Below, piece after piece: positions 23,961 through 35,449 of a stretch of 64,000 bases of DNA. Each line of letters opens with the position of its first letter. Position 1 is the stretch's first letter. The position numbers were made by a program, and so were the translations under genes. The stretch is from Pictodentalium vernedei (taxonomy: Eukaryota; Mollusca; Scaphopoda; Dentaliida; Dentaliidae), in the NCBI GenBank assembly GCA_031216915.1, contig CM062290.1:257090291-257154290 (forward strand), in the 5' to 3' direction. Below the pieces are notes generated by a model. That model was not told where the DNA came from and made no database searches. It saw nothing but the letters and a program-made list of their open reading frames with translations.

Positions 23961-24113
23961 GCACAAAACCTATGAAGATGACTTGGAAAGAGGGTAATGA
24001 ACACTGCCAGAAGAAAGACAAGAGCCTTCTACAGAAACCCGATACGTCTATCAATGCCAGAACACCATTGTGGTTTGGCATAAAGCGTATAAGTGAGTGG
24101 ATTTGGGAAGGAG
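23961..24113 (+). CDS. C-type-lectin-like domain, N-terminal/central exon
   Basis: A 153-nt phase 1-1 exon between acceptor TTTCAG and donor GGAG|GTGAGTG, open throughout. The translation carries MTWKEGNEHCQKKDKSLL, matching the alpha-1/alpha-2 start of a C-type lectin (W..g...C......L). LWFGIKRISEWIWEGG follows, matching the WIGL and W.W.(D)G region. A following exon with the ligand loops and the final cysteines should lie downstream but was not found before the next repeats. The gene may therefore be truncated or have a long intron. Confidence 0.68.
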
Positions 24114-24376
24114 GTGAGTGATTTATCGATCAGATGCATGGTATTGGCAATAATCTATTTCTTCACACGTAAATGCTTAAGCACCAAAACCATAAAGGTT
24201 GCTCTCTCCTATAACTAAGGAGATTACGATGCATGGTGTATGTCCTTGGCGACATTATGTTTATGGCCTATTGTCAATAACACCGTGCATTTCGGATTGA
24301 GAAAAAATGAACAAATAAAGTTGGTCATAAAAAATCTGCCATTCTTAATTTTGAAGCCACATTTATCGTTTATAAG

Positions 24377-24707
24377 GTCCTCGGTTCGAATCCCACCTGC
24401 GGCAACCGCGTTGTGTCCTTGGGCAAGACACTTCACCCCGATTGTCTACATGGGGGCACGATGACGCTGTGTACTGAGGCGTACTGCACGTCGATGGTGC
24501 GCATGTCTTCAACCAATCTAACCCTGCCTGTGCTGTGCTGCGGTGCAGAGTTCAGAGTTACGATGTTGGAGAGCTGACAGCTGCTCGTCGTTGCTCGGTG
24601 GTTCTCTCCGGGTACTCCGGCTTCCTCCACCCGTAAAACTGTCACGGTCATGATTAGCCATTGTGCATAAGTATGTGACCTTAAACACCAATAAATATAT
24701 ATAAATA
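24377..24707 (+). mobile_element. SINE, plus strand, 5'-truncated in the tRNA head
   Basis: Flanked by the 13-bp duplication TATCGTTTATAAG (24364-24376 and 24708-24720). It starts inside the tRNA-like head (GTCCTCGGTTCGAATCCCAC, B box GGTTCGAATCC). The body follows (TTGTGTCCTTGGGCAAGACA, TGTCTACATGGGGGCACGAT, CTCCGGCTTCCTCCACCC), then CACCAATAAATATATATAAA as tail. Confidence 0.82.
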
Positions 24708-24720
24708 TATCGTTTATAAG

Positions 24721-25388
24721 AAGTTAAAATTGGAATCACAGTAGGATATGTGTTTTTCCCGTTGAAGCCTTGTGTACCTTGTCCCCTATAAATAAATTTT
24801 CCCAAGTTTGTAACAACCGTTATCCAAAGGAACAATGACAAAATGTCGAACAAATAATGTTGCACGACAATATGCGGTGGGTAGCGTAAATTATGGATGT
24901 GCCAACACAGGAAAAAGATAAAATAGCGATTTAAAAAAATGGAAGTTTTCTGGACATCGAGCTTTATGTACAATGTTTTTATCATGTCATATTTATCTCA
25001 TCGTGAATGTTTCCATGTTCAATACAGTCGAGAGATTTCACGCCACGAAATTCAAGACTTACTTTCCGTAGTGTCGGGGATTTGAAAAACACGAGGGTAC
25101 TTTCTGGTGACCGGTCTGTGGCGTATAAATCGAGCAGAACAGATCGTGAGGGTGACAGGTCAAATGTAACGTATGTTACTTATTTTTCGACTTTAAAGAC
25201 ACTCGACTATCAGGATCAATTTTAGGTATGCAAATTTAATAATTGACTGTTCTGTAGAATTACCAATAGTAAATGTGCATGATATCAAACAACGGGAATG
25301 GTAGTGCGACTATTTGATTTATAACAGAGACTGAGAGAAAGAAAACTAAATTGACCAGCCTCAGTTCATGATCTGATGTTAAATGCTT
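24721..25388. other. No gene or element recognised
   Basis: Moderately AT-rich. Short frames show no family resemblance, and no inverted or tandem repeats were seen. Confidence 0.4.
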
Positions 25389-26080
25389 TTAATTCCCCTG
25401 AAAATCATCAAAAGCTGGTTGAATAGCATCCTTCTCAGGTACACGAAACATTCGGTCCGATTTGCCCGAAGGTACCGGAGGTTTCAATTTCATTAAAATG
25501 TCGTCAGGTGACATCCAAATTGCATCATCGGGTTGTGGCAATCGAAACATGTTCTTCCTGTATTTCATAAACGATATTTCCACCTCTGTCTCGTCCACAT
25601 CGACTATTTTCCCAACATACCACTTTGAGTCATACACTGCAGCAACATAATCACCAGTTGAATATTCGGGTTGAGCTATGCGGTATTCGCTCCGCACGCG
25701 GTGCGCTATTCTGTGCATTGTTTGGTGAGACATTCCATGTGTCACATTTTTCGTCTGTCATGCACTTTGTGCAATAGCACGACGTTTCCCTCCAAACAAC
25801 TTTTCGGTAAATGCACACGGTATAGGAATGTAGATTCATAGTACCGCTTACCGGTTTCGCCGGCCATGCTTTGATCTTTTGTGCCTTTTCAACACATTTT
25901 GCATTTAGCATGAAAAAATATTTGATTCCAGAGTCGACCGATGATGCCCATTTGAAACAAAATCATCTGAATCCTGAATTGAAACGACATCTCTCTTCAC
26001 TGCATCGTCAGCCAACCTCTTTGCGGTTCCCACGATCCTTTCACAAGCACCCTTACCCCGACCGGCCTCAAAATAATTTC
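25389..26080 (-). pseudogene. Fragment of an uncharacterised dispersed ORF with SH3/Tudor-like end
   Basis: Read on minus, three frame pieces follow each other. 26080-25915 carries GRGKGACERIVGTAKR. About 25911-25745 is Cys-rich (ETSCYCTKCM). 25745-25389 ends in a compact beta-rich domain with GDYVAAVYDSKWYVGKIVDV and a PDDAIWMSPDDILM stretch. This resembles a protein type that recurs in many invertebrate genomes as 'uncharacterised', with a GKG..(D/E)..VGT.KR motif followed by a Cys-rich part and an SH3/Tudor-like tail. I infer a mobile-element or multicopy gene remnant. Two frameshifts are visible. Its function is unknown to me. Confidence 0.5.
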
Positions 26081-26089
26081 AGGTACTAA

Positions 26090-27353
26090 GACGGCCGAAC
26101 AAGTCTTCATGGTTTTGGACAGTGTAAAATATGTACTTATTTCAATACTGGCTGATAGTGCTGTCCGTCCAATAATGTAAGTTCAGGCTGTGGGATGAAC
26201 TCAATCTGAAACAGCATGTCCAGAAGAGTAAGTGTGGTGGCGCGCGATGCGGTCCCTCTTCCGAGGCAGCTACGAAACTTTTGTGGACGAATATTGGGTC
26301 TCTGATTCCCTGTAGTATACCACAATAGGATGCAACATGTACATTACCTATGTACATGTACATGTGTGTTGAGAATATACTTCAAGGATTAAATTTCAAT
26401 CAGCACTATGTACAAGTTTATATGTACATGTGCATGTATACCTATACGACTGATTAATACGTAGTTCTTTGAATATATCCTCAATACGAATGTACGTAAG
26501 TAGCATACATGTATATTGGACAATAATACAATATAGGCTTCAAAATGATTCAACACAAGATATTTATTACGATAAATGATATTTGGCTCGAATTTCTAGT
26601 AAGCATAAAATAATGGAGAATTCTCCCGAATTCGAATTTTTTTATATTAGTCAACACGTAACATTCATTACAATAAATAGTATATCCAAGCAAAGGCATG
26701 TTGTGCATATTAGCTAGAACCTCTTCCCGTAAATTAAATTAGAAAACACATATTTTTAGGTCAATAATGATAGAACAACTATCCATCTTAACTCCAGATG
26801 GTGAAATCCACGGGTCTGTGCATAAAAAGGTACTACAAAGGTCAACAATCGCATCAGGTGAAGACGACAATTACGTTACCAGATGGTAACGAATGTTTCG
26901 TCCCACCACTGCGTGTTATAGAAGAAAGTACGACGGGGAGCTACATTTAAATTATGTTAATCAGATGAAAGGGACATATTGGCAAAATATCGAGTTGTTT
27001 GGACGTAACTTTCGATACTGTGTCCTCAAGAAATAGGAGATCAAAAGAAGGGAGGTTATGAGATGAAAACATAATACATACCTCTATAAATGATCAGTTC
27101 GGGGATAGTTATTCCTTTTCGCTAAGTTTCCCTTTTCGAAGCAGCCACGTTGTTTTTGTTTTGTTTTTTTGTTTTTTTTTTTTATGTAGCGTGCGCACGC
27201 ATACGGACTCAAATGAGGGTCTTTCAAAGAAAATAGTTACGAATGTTACAGTAACGTACGTTTTTTAGTGTTTTCTGAGACTGTATAACAGATTTCCAGC
27301 AAATTGTCAACCAGGAAACATGGCACATGAAGAGAAGGGTTAATGGTCTTTAT
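26090..27353. other. No gene seen
   Basis: Contains alternating TGTACATGTACATG runs (26340-26450) and AT-rich sequence with T-rich runs near 27.16 kb. No supported feature. Confidence 0.4.
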
Positions 27354-27596
27354 CCCTTTACCTAACATGAAAAGCAGACGACGCTTGCAAAAAAACAATT
27401 CTTGAATAACTATTATTTTCATTTTTTGTCTCAAACACATAGGTTATGACCCCTCATTGGAACGAGCTCGACGAGCTCGTTCCAATGAGGGTCATAACCT
27501 ATGTTTTAGAGACAAAAAATGTAAAAATAATGAAAATTAATTGGCGAGTTTTGAGAATAGCACTGGCCGGTTTTGGCCGTTAAGTTAGGTAAAGGG
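27354..27596. mobile_element. piggyBac-type palindromic MITE, copy 2
   Basis: 243 bp, the same length as copy 1. Ends CCCTTTACC ... GGTAAAGGG. TTAA follows at 27597-27600; the left flank reads TTAT, a one-base change. The central GAGCTCGACGAGCTC palindrome is intact, and interior sequence matches copy 1 closely (AACATGAAAAGCAGACGAC). Confidence 0.8.
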
Positions 27597-27600
27597 TTAA

Positions 27601-29540
27601 AGTGCACGTATCGTATCCTCTCACTATTGCTGAGATGTACGGGGAAATATTGTATCGTATGTTTCACTGTAAATTCTACGCCACACCTTCCGAAATATTC
27701 CTGCGATATAATTAGTGCGTAACAATTTTCGCGGTCAGTATATGTCGCTTTATTATCACAATATATCGTAATGCATATCCGAGGTATATATTAACCAACG
27801 TAACGAACGTACTTGGATATGCTTGGATATGTTCAATGTGCTTAAACTTTGTGCGACATCGGTCGTTTGGGCGAGAAGGTATCTTTTTCGAGCACTAATA
27901 ATTCGAGATACTGTGCATAATAGGGACCGATGGTCGATGTTTGATATTTGATTTGGGACAACTGAAACGTGTCTGTCATGAACGCGGTGACTGGTCAAAG
28001 ACAGGAATTTGAAGTTGCGACAGTATGTATGTTAATTGTGACCCATTAGGACTCACATAGCCGCATCATGTTGGGCACTGTCGAGACAAGATTTTCGTGC
28101 TAAGATCCCACACTAAGGGTACACTTAGAGCACAAATAGTGTTAGTGAACCGACGTACAGTTGTCCATATGAACATGAGCGACAGGAAATGCGCGGTTTT
28201 ATTGATAATGGGCCTTATTCATTAAAGCCTAAGGCGTTTTACTCACTCAACTGGGTGTGAACGTTCTGAGCACTGCGATAAAGTTACAATTACTTGTTAG
28301 ATATAATTTTCGTTCTCGGTATTGCCTTTTATCAAGCTGGCTGATATGACCGCAAACTCCGCTGATATGACGCCGATCAAGGCCGATGTGAATGAAGCTA
28401 AACTTGCCCTCTTGATGCGTTACTCGGTGCAACCAATTTGATTACATCGAAATGTACACAGTTATTTGTCGAACGCAATCAGGAATATTGGCGTTACTGG
28501 CATGGTGCAGTGACTTGAAGGAGGGTTTTGTATGGTGAGGAATTAATGATGGCAGTAAGTAATGATTTAGCGGATTGTAGCTAAATCAGGCATGGAGTGG
28601 AGTTATCACCCAAAGTATCACTTTCAAATTCTGTACACATGGACAAAAACAACAAGCAATGTTTCAGCCAATGAACCTCCCGGTTTAACCCGGAGATCCA
28701 TTGACTGGAACTTTGCTTGCGAATGTTAAGTTTCGCAACAACTTTGCAATTATTGCTTGGGTGGAATCTCTACTCTACAAGTGATTTAGTTATAATACAC
28801 TCTCCACTTACAGTTATTCAGTGTTTGTGCGTATTCCATGAATGTCATTGGTCTTGCGCAAAGTGATTATTGTCTTGTTCCATATGAAATCAAAATCAGA
28901 GCAACAGCATTGTGTCGAAATTTTAAAAAAATGAGAATATTTATTTATTTATTGGTGTTTACGGTGACTGCCAGCATCTTTGGATACGTGTCTTTGGAAG
29001 TATGAAGTTAAGTTGCACAATCGTTTATGCCGGCGCTGCTTACTTTAGGGGACCTCCTCCCCGGGCGTTGGTTCCGGGTCCTATTTCGCCAGTAAAGCAG
29101 AACTTGATTATCGCAGTAAACAAGCACTTCTCCATTTCCCGAGGTTACCACGGGGAAAATGAGAAGAAAAATCGTTATTTACTACTGTATCTCTTCGCTC
29201 GCACTGCAGCTAGGGTTTAAAGGTAGTTATTATTTTTCTTATTACTGATATTCTTAATTTTATCTTATACATTGTTTTGATAGAATCGGGAATAACCAAA
29301 TTATTATTTCTTCCTGAAAAACATAAAAATAAATTACACGGCTTCTCCTCTTTTGAAGAATGTCGTTGTTAACTGCGATTACAATGTCAATGTGGATATT
29401 CACAATACGTTATTCACGGACAAATCAGTCTAAATGAAGTGAAGGACAAGTGTCATCTCCCTCTTTTCGCATTGTGCGATGTTAAGAATGAATTACAAAT
29501 AAAATCTTCTCCTGTCTTCTCCGGGGAATATTATGACCCC
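27601..29540. other. No gene seen; contains a dispersed repeat
   Basis: 28340-28630 resembles 5810-5960 (GCTGATATGAC, GATGTGA, TAATGATGGCAGTAAGT in order), so it is a low-copy repeat. A TTTATTTATTGGTGTTTA at about 28940 recalls the SINE 3' tail without the body. Otherwise unrecognised. Confidence 0.4.
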
Positions 29541-29690
29541 CGATGAGTATGGAGGTGGGATGGGGAAATCTCACCCGAGGGGCAAGATATTTGAACCAGA
29601 CCCGAGGCTTGCCGAGGGTCTGGTTCAAATATCTTGCTCCGAGGGTGAGATTCCCCCATTCTCACCTTCAGAGTCACCGAGGATGATTTT
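29541..29690. repeat. Foldback element
   Basis: The arms GATATTTGAACCAGACCC and GGGTCTGGTTCAAATATC meet at a GAGGCTTGCCGA centre and extend outward through TCTCACCC(G)/GGGTGAGA and GGGGAA/TTCCCC. The stem is about 60 bp. No target duplication was established. Confidence 0.7.
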
Positions 29691-30414
29691 TCTCCCCACA
29701 CACGAGAATTACGTCATCATAGATAACTGGCGGTCACGTGCTGACATACCCAATTTTTGAAGACGTGGTCCTTTCGAAAAACGAACAATTTCATCGGAAA
29801 GATCGTACAAAAGTTAGGTATATACCATAGGAATATACTAAAAAATTGATTTGTAACACTGTCCGTAAGGGGTTAAGGAATTTGCGCGTGTCAAACTCTA
29901 AAGTATAGGGCATTGTGAGGTTACTGATCGATCGATAAATTCGCGCAGTGATATTATTAAATCTGCAGAGAAACATGGGGTTGAAACAAATCAAGTTTAA
30001 TAATTGAATAATAATTAAATATTGAGTCTATATTTGCAAATCGTGAAGCCATTTTGTTTATTTACAATTGTGCAGACGATGATAAAATATGCAAATGAGT
30101 ATGTCACGTGGGGTGGGTGGGATAGAAATATCCCAAACTGCTGTCTCACCCGGGTCAAGGGTACGTTTCACGTATAGTGGGGGGGGGGGGGGGAGAACAA
30201 GTGCAACGCCGATCGCCTGCGATCAGACAATCGTCCCCCACGGTAGGTGGATTACTGTGAAATATATTGATATTTCCTCAATAAAACCCAAACAAATATC
30301 GATATCAAAGGAACAACTCAACAAGCTAGTCCCAATATTACCCATATTTCTGTGGTTGTACTGGAAGCATCTATTATTATGTATTATATGTTATTTATCT
30401 TATGATCCTTCCCT
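29691..30414. other. No gene seen; G-run
   Basis: Contains a poly-G tract (30179-30194) and AT-rich sequence. No feature supported. Confidence 0.35.
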
Positions 30415-31225
30415 TCAAATCTGAAAATTTGAAACAAAAGCATGAAAGCATCTTTTAGATACAGGTGGTAGTAGTACACAACATAATACGCACAAAAATA
30501 TTACCCGAGAAAAAGGTTAAGTAAGGCTAATTTGCATAATTTATGCACGAAGAAAAAAACCCGTATGATATGTTATTTATCTTACGCTGCTAGACCTCCA
30601 TACCAAAATTTATTGAAATCGGAAATGTCGTTCAGAAGTTCTGAGCGTATAACGAATTACACGCAATTTCCAACAAAAATGGCCGCCAGTCGGACATCTT
30701 GTATTTTTTTTTTCAAAACGTTTTGACGTGCATCATCCTCCTATTATGTGTCACAATGGTATAAAAATGAAAGTACAGCGTTGAAGCATATATGAGATAC
30801 AGGTGGTAACGTGCATCAATTTTTCCTAATGCCCCATCAAATCTGAAAATTTTAACAAAAGCGTCAAAGCATCTCTGAGATACGGGTGGTAACAGAACAC
30901 AACATAATACGCACAAAAATATTACCCGTAAAAAGGGTTAAGTAAGGCTAATTTGCATAATTTATGCACGAAGAAAAAGCCCGTATGATATGTTATTTAT
31001 CGTATGCTGATAGACCTCCATACCAAAAATTACTGAAATCGGAAATGTCGTTCAGAAGTTCTGAGCGTATAACGAAATACACGCATTTTCCAACAAAAAT
31101 GGCCGCCAGTCGGCCACTTGAATTTTTTTTCAAACCTTTTTGACGTGCGTCATCCTCCCATTATGTGTCACCAATGGTTTAAAAATGAAAGTACAGCATT
31201 GCAGCATATATGAGATACAGGTGGT
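30415..31225. repeat. Two tandem copies of a 422-bp unit
   Basis: Copy 1 starts near 30415 (AAATCTGAAAATTTGAAACA) and copy 2 near 30837 (AAATCTGAAAATTTTAACAA). Both continue through ACACAACATAATACGCAC, TTGCATAATTTATGCACG, GAAATCGGAAATGTCGTTCA and AAAAATGGCCGCCAGTCGG. Substitutions separate them. Non-coding. Confidence 0.8.
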
Positions 31226-31232
31226 AACATAA

Positions 31233-31333
31233 ATGAGGATAGACAGACAGACGGACGGACGGACGGATGGACGGACGGACGGACGGACGGACGGACGGAC
31301 GGACGGACGGACGGACGGACGGACGGACGGACG

Positions 31334-31372
<39 letters not shown>

Positions 31373-31380
31373 GGGACAGA
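31233..31380 (+). repeat. (GGAC)n/(GACA)n microsatellite
   Basis: Roughly 35 tetranucleotide repeats: GACA, then GGAC, then GACA again. It directly follows the second 422-bp unit. Long open frames here (Cys-Leu-Ser-Val or Thr-Asp-Gly-Arg repeats) are artefacts of the repeat. Confidence 0.95.
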
Positions 31381-31609
31381 CGGAGTGCAATCCAATAGTT
31401 CCCCAAAACGGTAAAACCGTGGGGGGGGCTAATAACTTTTCGTGTCAGCTGGGACACACCAAGTACTTTTTAAGGCTTAGGTACCCAGAAAATATAGGTA
31501 TAATTATAGCACACTGACTAATGAAAAACCATAATGAGAACAGATGGTCAAGTTTGGGGATGTCAGGTATTAATCCCCCAAACGCCTCTTGTGTAGATTC
31601 GTCGACTCC

Positions 31610-31965
31610 TAATTTTGGTTTGGGTGGTTCGCAAAGCATTTTATGTTTAGTTGTTTCTTTTATTATCAGAACTTTCGAAACTTTATTTTCAGACACCGTC
31701 GTATGCTCGTTACTATTTCCAGGGAGGGGTGGGGGTGGTATCTGCTGTGTCCAAATAGAACGTCGCGTGCTTTCATATACCTTGCCATACATCCGACCAA
31801 GGTTGTAGGTACCAATCAAGATGACCGATCACAGTGCGACAGTTTCCTGTAAGACAATCGATTTTACTTCGAGCAGGTGGTTCAGTGATTGCCAGATAAT
31901 AATAGTTCCGTAATCTTCCTCTGAAGTTCAGACATAAAAAAACTATGACGAATACTTTGGGTGAG
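31610..31965 (+). pseudogene. Decayed duplicate of the lectin upstream region and exon start
   Basis: Collinear with 23.6-23.96 kb. After the acceptor-like AAGTTCAG, the sequence ACATAAAAAAACTATGACGA lines up with the first codons of the 23961 exon. The match is then lost after about 40 bp, and stops occur. The lectin exon is therefore destroyed in this copy. Confidence 0.5.
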
Positions 31966-32377
31966 GGTGCTGCTAGTTTTGTGGCCTAACTCTTAACCTG
32001 CTGATTATTTTTACGATATTTTTTAATCAAATCTTGTCATGGCTGCTGTGAAGCAGCCATGACTAGATGTGATGATAGAATTCACCTCATTTTAAATCAA
32101 GACGTTAATGCTGAAGAAATCCTTTCTATTTACATGTGGAGAATTTGATTAAATATGCCCAAATCATACTTATTTCTGTGGCAAAAGAAATCCTGTCCTG
32201 GGCAGAAAAATCCGCCAGCAGCATGCAAGGAGTTAAAAATGTTTGATGTCTGTAATCTTCAAATTTCTCATTTTCTTTTTCATCTTTTCCTAACACCTCT
32301 AGATTTTTTGCACCAATTATATGTTTTCTTAAATGACTAAAATATTAACATTTTTGCCCTCAGAGATGTAGTGCAAG
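31966..32377. other. No gene seen; small hairpin
   Basis: CATGGCTGCT GTGA AGCAGCCATG forms a short hairpin at about 32038-32061. The rest is AT-rich, unassigned sequence. Confidence 0.4.
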
Positions 32378-32394
32378 CCCCCCCCCCCCCGATT

Positions 32395-32763
32395 TATTTA
32401 TTTATTTATTTATTGGTGTTTAAGGTCACATACTTATGCACAATGGCTAATCGTGACCGTGACAGTTTTACGGGTGGAGGAAGCCGGAGTACCCGGAGAG
32501 AACCACCGAGCAACGACGAGCAGCTGTCAGCTTTCCAACATCGTAACTCTGAACTCTGCATCGCAGCACAGGCAGGGTTAGATTGGTTGAAGACATGCGC
32601 ACCATCGACGTGCAGTACGCCTCAGTACACAGCGTCATCGTGCCCCCATGTAGGCAATCGGGGTGAAGTGTCTTGCCCAAGGACACAACGCGGTTGCCGC
32701 AGGTGGGATTCGAACCGAGGACCTCTCGGCTTGCAGCCTGCACCTCTAACAACTGAGCCACCG
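32395..32763 (-). mobile_element. Full-length SINE with tRNA head, minus strand
   Basis: Poly-C plus GATT flanks both ends (32378-32394 and 32764-32782), consistent with a target duplication. On minus the head reads GGTGGCTCAGTTGTTAGAGG (A box region), then GGTCCTCGGTTCGAATCCC (B box). The body shared with 24377 follows, and the tail ends CAATAAATAAATAAATAAAT. This is the best-preserved tRNA-headed copy in the window. Confidence 0.83.
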
Positions 32764-32782
32764 CCCCCCCCCCCCCCCGATT

Positions 32783-33608
32783 GAACGAGCTCGTTCTATT
32801 CAGGGTGTCAAACGCTCTATTCTGGTTGTTAAAGACATTCCACTACAGAAGTGTAAACACCGGCACAGGATCTGTAAAACAAGGCCGGTGTGTTCATATA
32901 TGTTTAGAAGTTCAGGAAACTACAATTCTTCTCTTCGTCGACAAAGGGTTTCGATATGAACAAATACTCAGTCAACTGTGGATTGAAAGTGGGCTTTTAA
33001 ACCAACCATCAGCGAGAGACAGCGTTCCAAACAAATGGTGGAACTGAATGTCCTGGTAGTCTCAGAGAAGTTCTCATTTCTTTGGGTTTCATTTCGGAAA
33101 CATTCTCAGAAGAGCTTGAAAACTTTTACTTACTTGATTTATTGATCAGATTTACTTGAATTTAAAAATGAAAAAAGGGCCCAAAACAACAGAAAAGTAG
33201 CAAAGAGATAATGCTCAAGAATGGCCAGCCCTCTCCATTACAGGTTGTAATTCCCTGAGCAGGATTCGAGGTTCCCGACGCATGCGCGAACCGCAGCAAT
33301 GACGTCAAATTCTCGCGAAACGCAGCGATGACGTCAATTTCTAATGCGTCATGGCGCTTTTTACACATTTTCACCGTTATCACATTCTCATAGTTATTAT
33401 TCAAAAAAGTAGGGGATAGTTGACTAAAGTGAGATATATGAAGAAATGTATTTATATTTTCATCAAAAAGACAGTAGAGACATTGCACTGTGACATCAGG
33501 TGAATGATTCAGCGATGGTTGGGTGTCTGACTAGCACACTTTCCACGCTTTGAGCTGTAGAAGATATGGACGGTCAGTCAGAGAATTTACCACACTCAGT
33601 CCAAGACC
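32783..33608. other. No gene seen; CRE and NRF1-like sites
   Basis: 33277-33340 is a CpG-rich patch with ACGCATGCGCGAA (NRF1-like) and two TGACGTCA palindromes (33300-33307 and 33329-33336) inside near-repeats CGCAGC(A/G)ATGACGTCAA. It could be a host promoter fragment. No adjacent exon was recognised. Confidence 0.4.
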
Positions 33609-33719
33609 TCAGTACCTTGTAAATCCTCCTCGGTTCGCGAGACAAGCGCTGATCCGACGTGGCATACTCTTCCCCAAACGTCCATTATCAGCTTGACTAT
33701 TGTTATTCCATTCTTCCTG
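33609..33719 (-). pseudogene. Tc1-type transposase copy C, C-terminal fragment
   Basis: Minus-strand frame EEWNNNSQ ... PRRISACLANRGGFTRY followed by TGA at 33609-33611. The GG(F/H)TRY ending matches transposase copies A and B. This is the tail of the gene whose remainder lies at 60170-61080. Element E (26.4 kb) separates them. Confidence 0.78.
33714..33719. repeat. 6-bp target duplication of E, left copy (TTCCTG)
   Basis: The same hexamer follows E at 60170-60175. Removing E and one copy restores the Tc1 transposase frame across VQE/EWNN. Confidence 0.8.
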
Positions 33720-35449
33720 ATTAGTGGTATGCGGGGGATTCCAGACCACCTCCATCGTGTTGGTTAAGAAATTTTGTGGTCCAGAAACGTTAGTTATTTT
33801 TGGAAAAAACTCAAATTTTTCTGCTAAAAAATTGATTTTCTTGGAAAATGTTGGGTTTTTCCAGAAATAATTCAAGTTTGCCCTGAAAACCCTGGGTTTT
33901 TCCCGGAAAATTTTTAAAATTTGAACATTTCTGGAGTACTTTGAGTGAATTTGAAGAAAAATTGCTAAAAAATTCCGGGGTTTAGGATCCCGCTCTTTTG
34001 ATAAATTTAACACTGATTTTCCCATTGGGTGAATTTTGTCAACTTTTCTTAGTACCAGAATTGCACGGTTTGTGACCGGGCCAGATTTAGCATTGAGATT
34101 TCCATTGGGAAAAATTTCGAAAAAACAGTGTTTTTTTAAGTTGGGCTGGAAAAAATACGCGTTGGTTCCCACAGTAAAGGACAACGGTTCGATCGAGGTA
34201 AATGCGAAAATTAGGCCTGTAAAAATACGTAATCTAACGTCGATTCTTTCAGTAAAAAGACGAGGGTTCGATCAAGGTGAATTCGTAGATCGAACCGGTA
34301 CTGAGATTTCCATTAGAAAAATTCCGAAAAAACAGTGTTTTTCTTAAAATTGGGCTGGAAAAAACACGCGGTAGAAAGTTTGATTCCCACAGTAAAAGAC
34401 AACGGATCGATCGAGGTGAATGCGAAAATGAAGCCAGTAAAATTCGACCCAGGATTTCCCACGGGAAAAGACGACGGTTCGATCGAGGTGAATTCATAGA
34501 TCGAGCCGGTAAACTCGACCGTTCGAGATTGAGCGCGCGAGTCCTATTGAAAACGACAAACAAACAAAATGTATGTAATATATTATTATTATTATTACGA
34601 GTTTCAACTTGCGAGACGAGTGATAAATTGACTATTTGAGATCGCGCGTCCGAGTCTAAAAATTAGCTTGATGGTGATCTGGGACGGATCATGATAGAAA
34701 ATATATATATTATAAGTTAAAAGATGAATAATGATCGAGGCAAAATTATTACCGCATATTGTTTTGAAAAAATTTTAAAAATCAAAATCGACTTAGCATT
34801 TACAGGTTTTTACATGTTCCTCACACTCTCGGGTGTATCAGAAAAATTGCATGCAACATGTCAATCCTCGCTGTGGGGATGGGGTCACGACTAGAACTAA
34901 AAAACATCAAAAGTTTCACGAAGGTAGTCGTGTGACCTATCAAATTGAAGGTATCGACGAGTAGATTACGCAAATTATATTTTCAATCCTCACCATGGGG
35001 GTGGCGTCACGATCAGAGCCGAAAAACGTCTTCCTTTTCATTAAGTCAGGCATGTGATGTACCATTTTGAAGGATTATTCAAGACTATTACGAAAATGAT
35101 ATTTTATCCATTTTACTTGGGGGGTGGGGGAATGACCATCTGAAAATCAAAAATTTCAAGAAGGTAGTCATATGACCTATCAAATTAAGGTATCGGCGAG
35201 TAGATTACGAAAATAATATTTTCAACCTTCGCCGTTGGGTGGGGGTCACGACTAGAGCTGAAAACATCTTCCTTTTTATAAAGCTAGGCATGTGATGTAT
35301 CATTTTGAAGGACTCGTCGAGGAGATTACGAAAATCATATATATTTTTTTCTTCCTCTAACGGTGGGGTTGAGACCATCTTGAAATCGAAAATATCAAGA
35401 AAGGTTGTTATGTGACATATTAAATTAAAAAAAAAAACTTGAATCTGAT
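33720..35449 (+). repeat. E left arm, outer part
   Basis: Reverse complement of 58784-60169. It contains repeated TCGATCGAGGTGAAT blocks and several near-copies of a 'pyrimidine-rich / GTCACGA / ATTACGAAAAT' unit at 34.87-35.35 kb. About 300 bp (34560-34860) has no counterpart in the right arm, which looks deleted there. It ends at the Polinton target TCTGAT. Confidence 0.8.
35444..35449. repeat. 6-bp target duplication of the Polinton, left copy (TCTGAT)
   Basis: Repeated at 53023-53028 immediately after the Polinton. A single TCTGAT occurs at the homologous uninterrupted site in E's right arm (58778-58783, minus) and in the window-start copy. Confidence 0.92.

Noticed and set aside
31130-31517. 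Open frames of Cys-Leu-Ser-Val or Thr-Asp-Gly-Arg repeats
   Set aside because: Produced by the GGAC/GACA microsatellite; no real gene.
32690-32763. tRNA gene
   Set aside because: A and B boxes are present but it is the head of a SINE with body, tail and target duplication.
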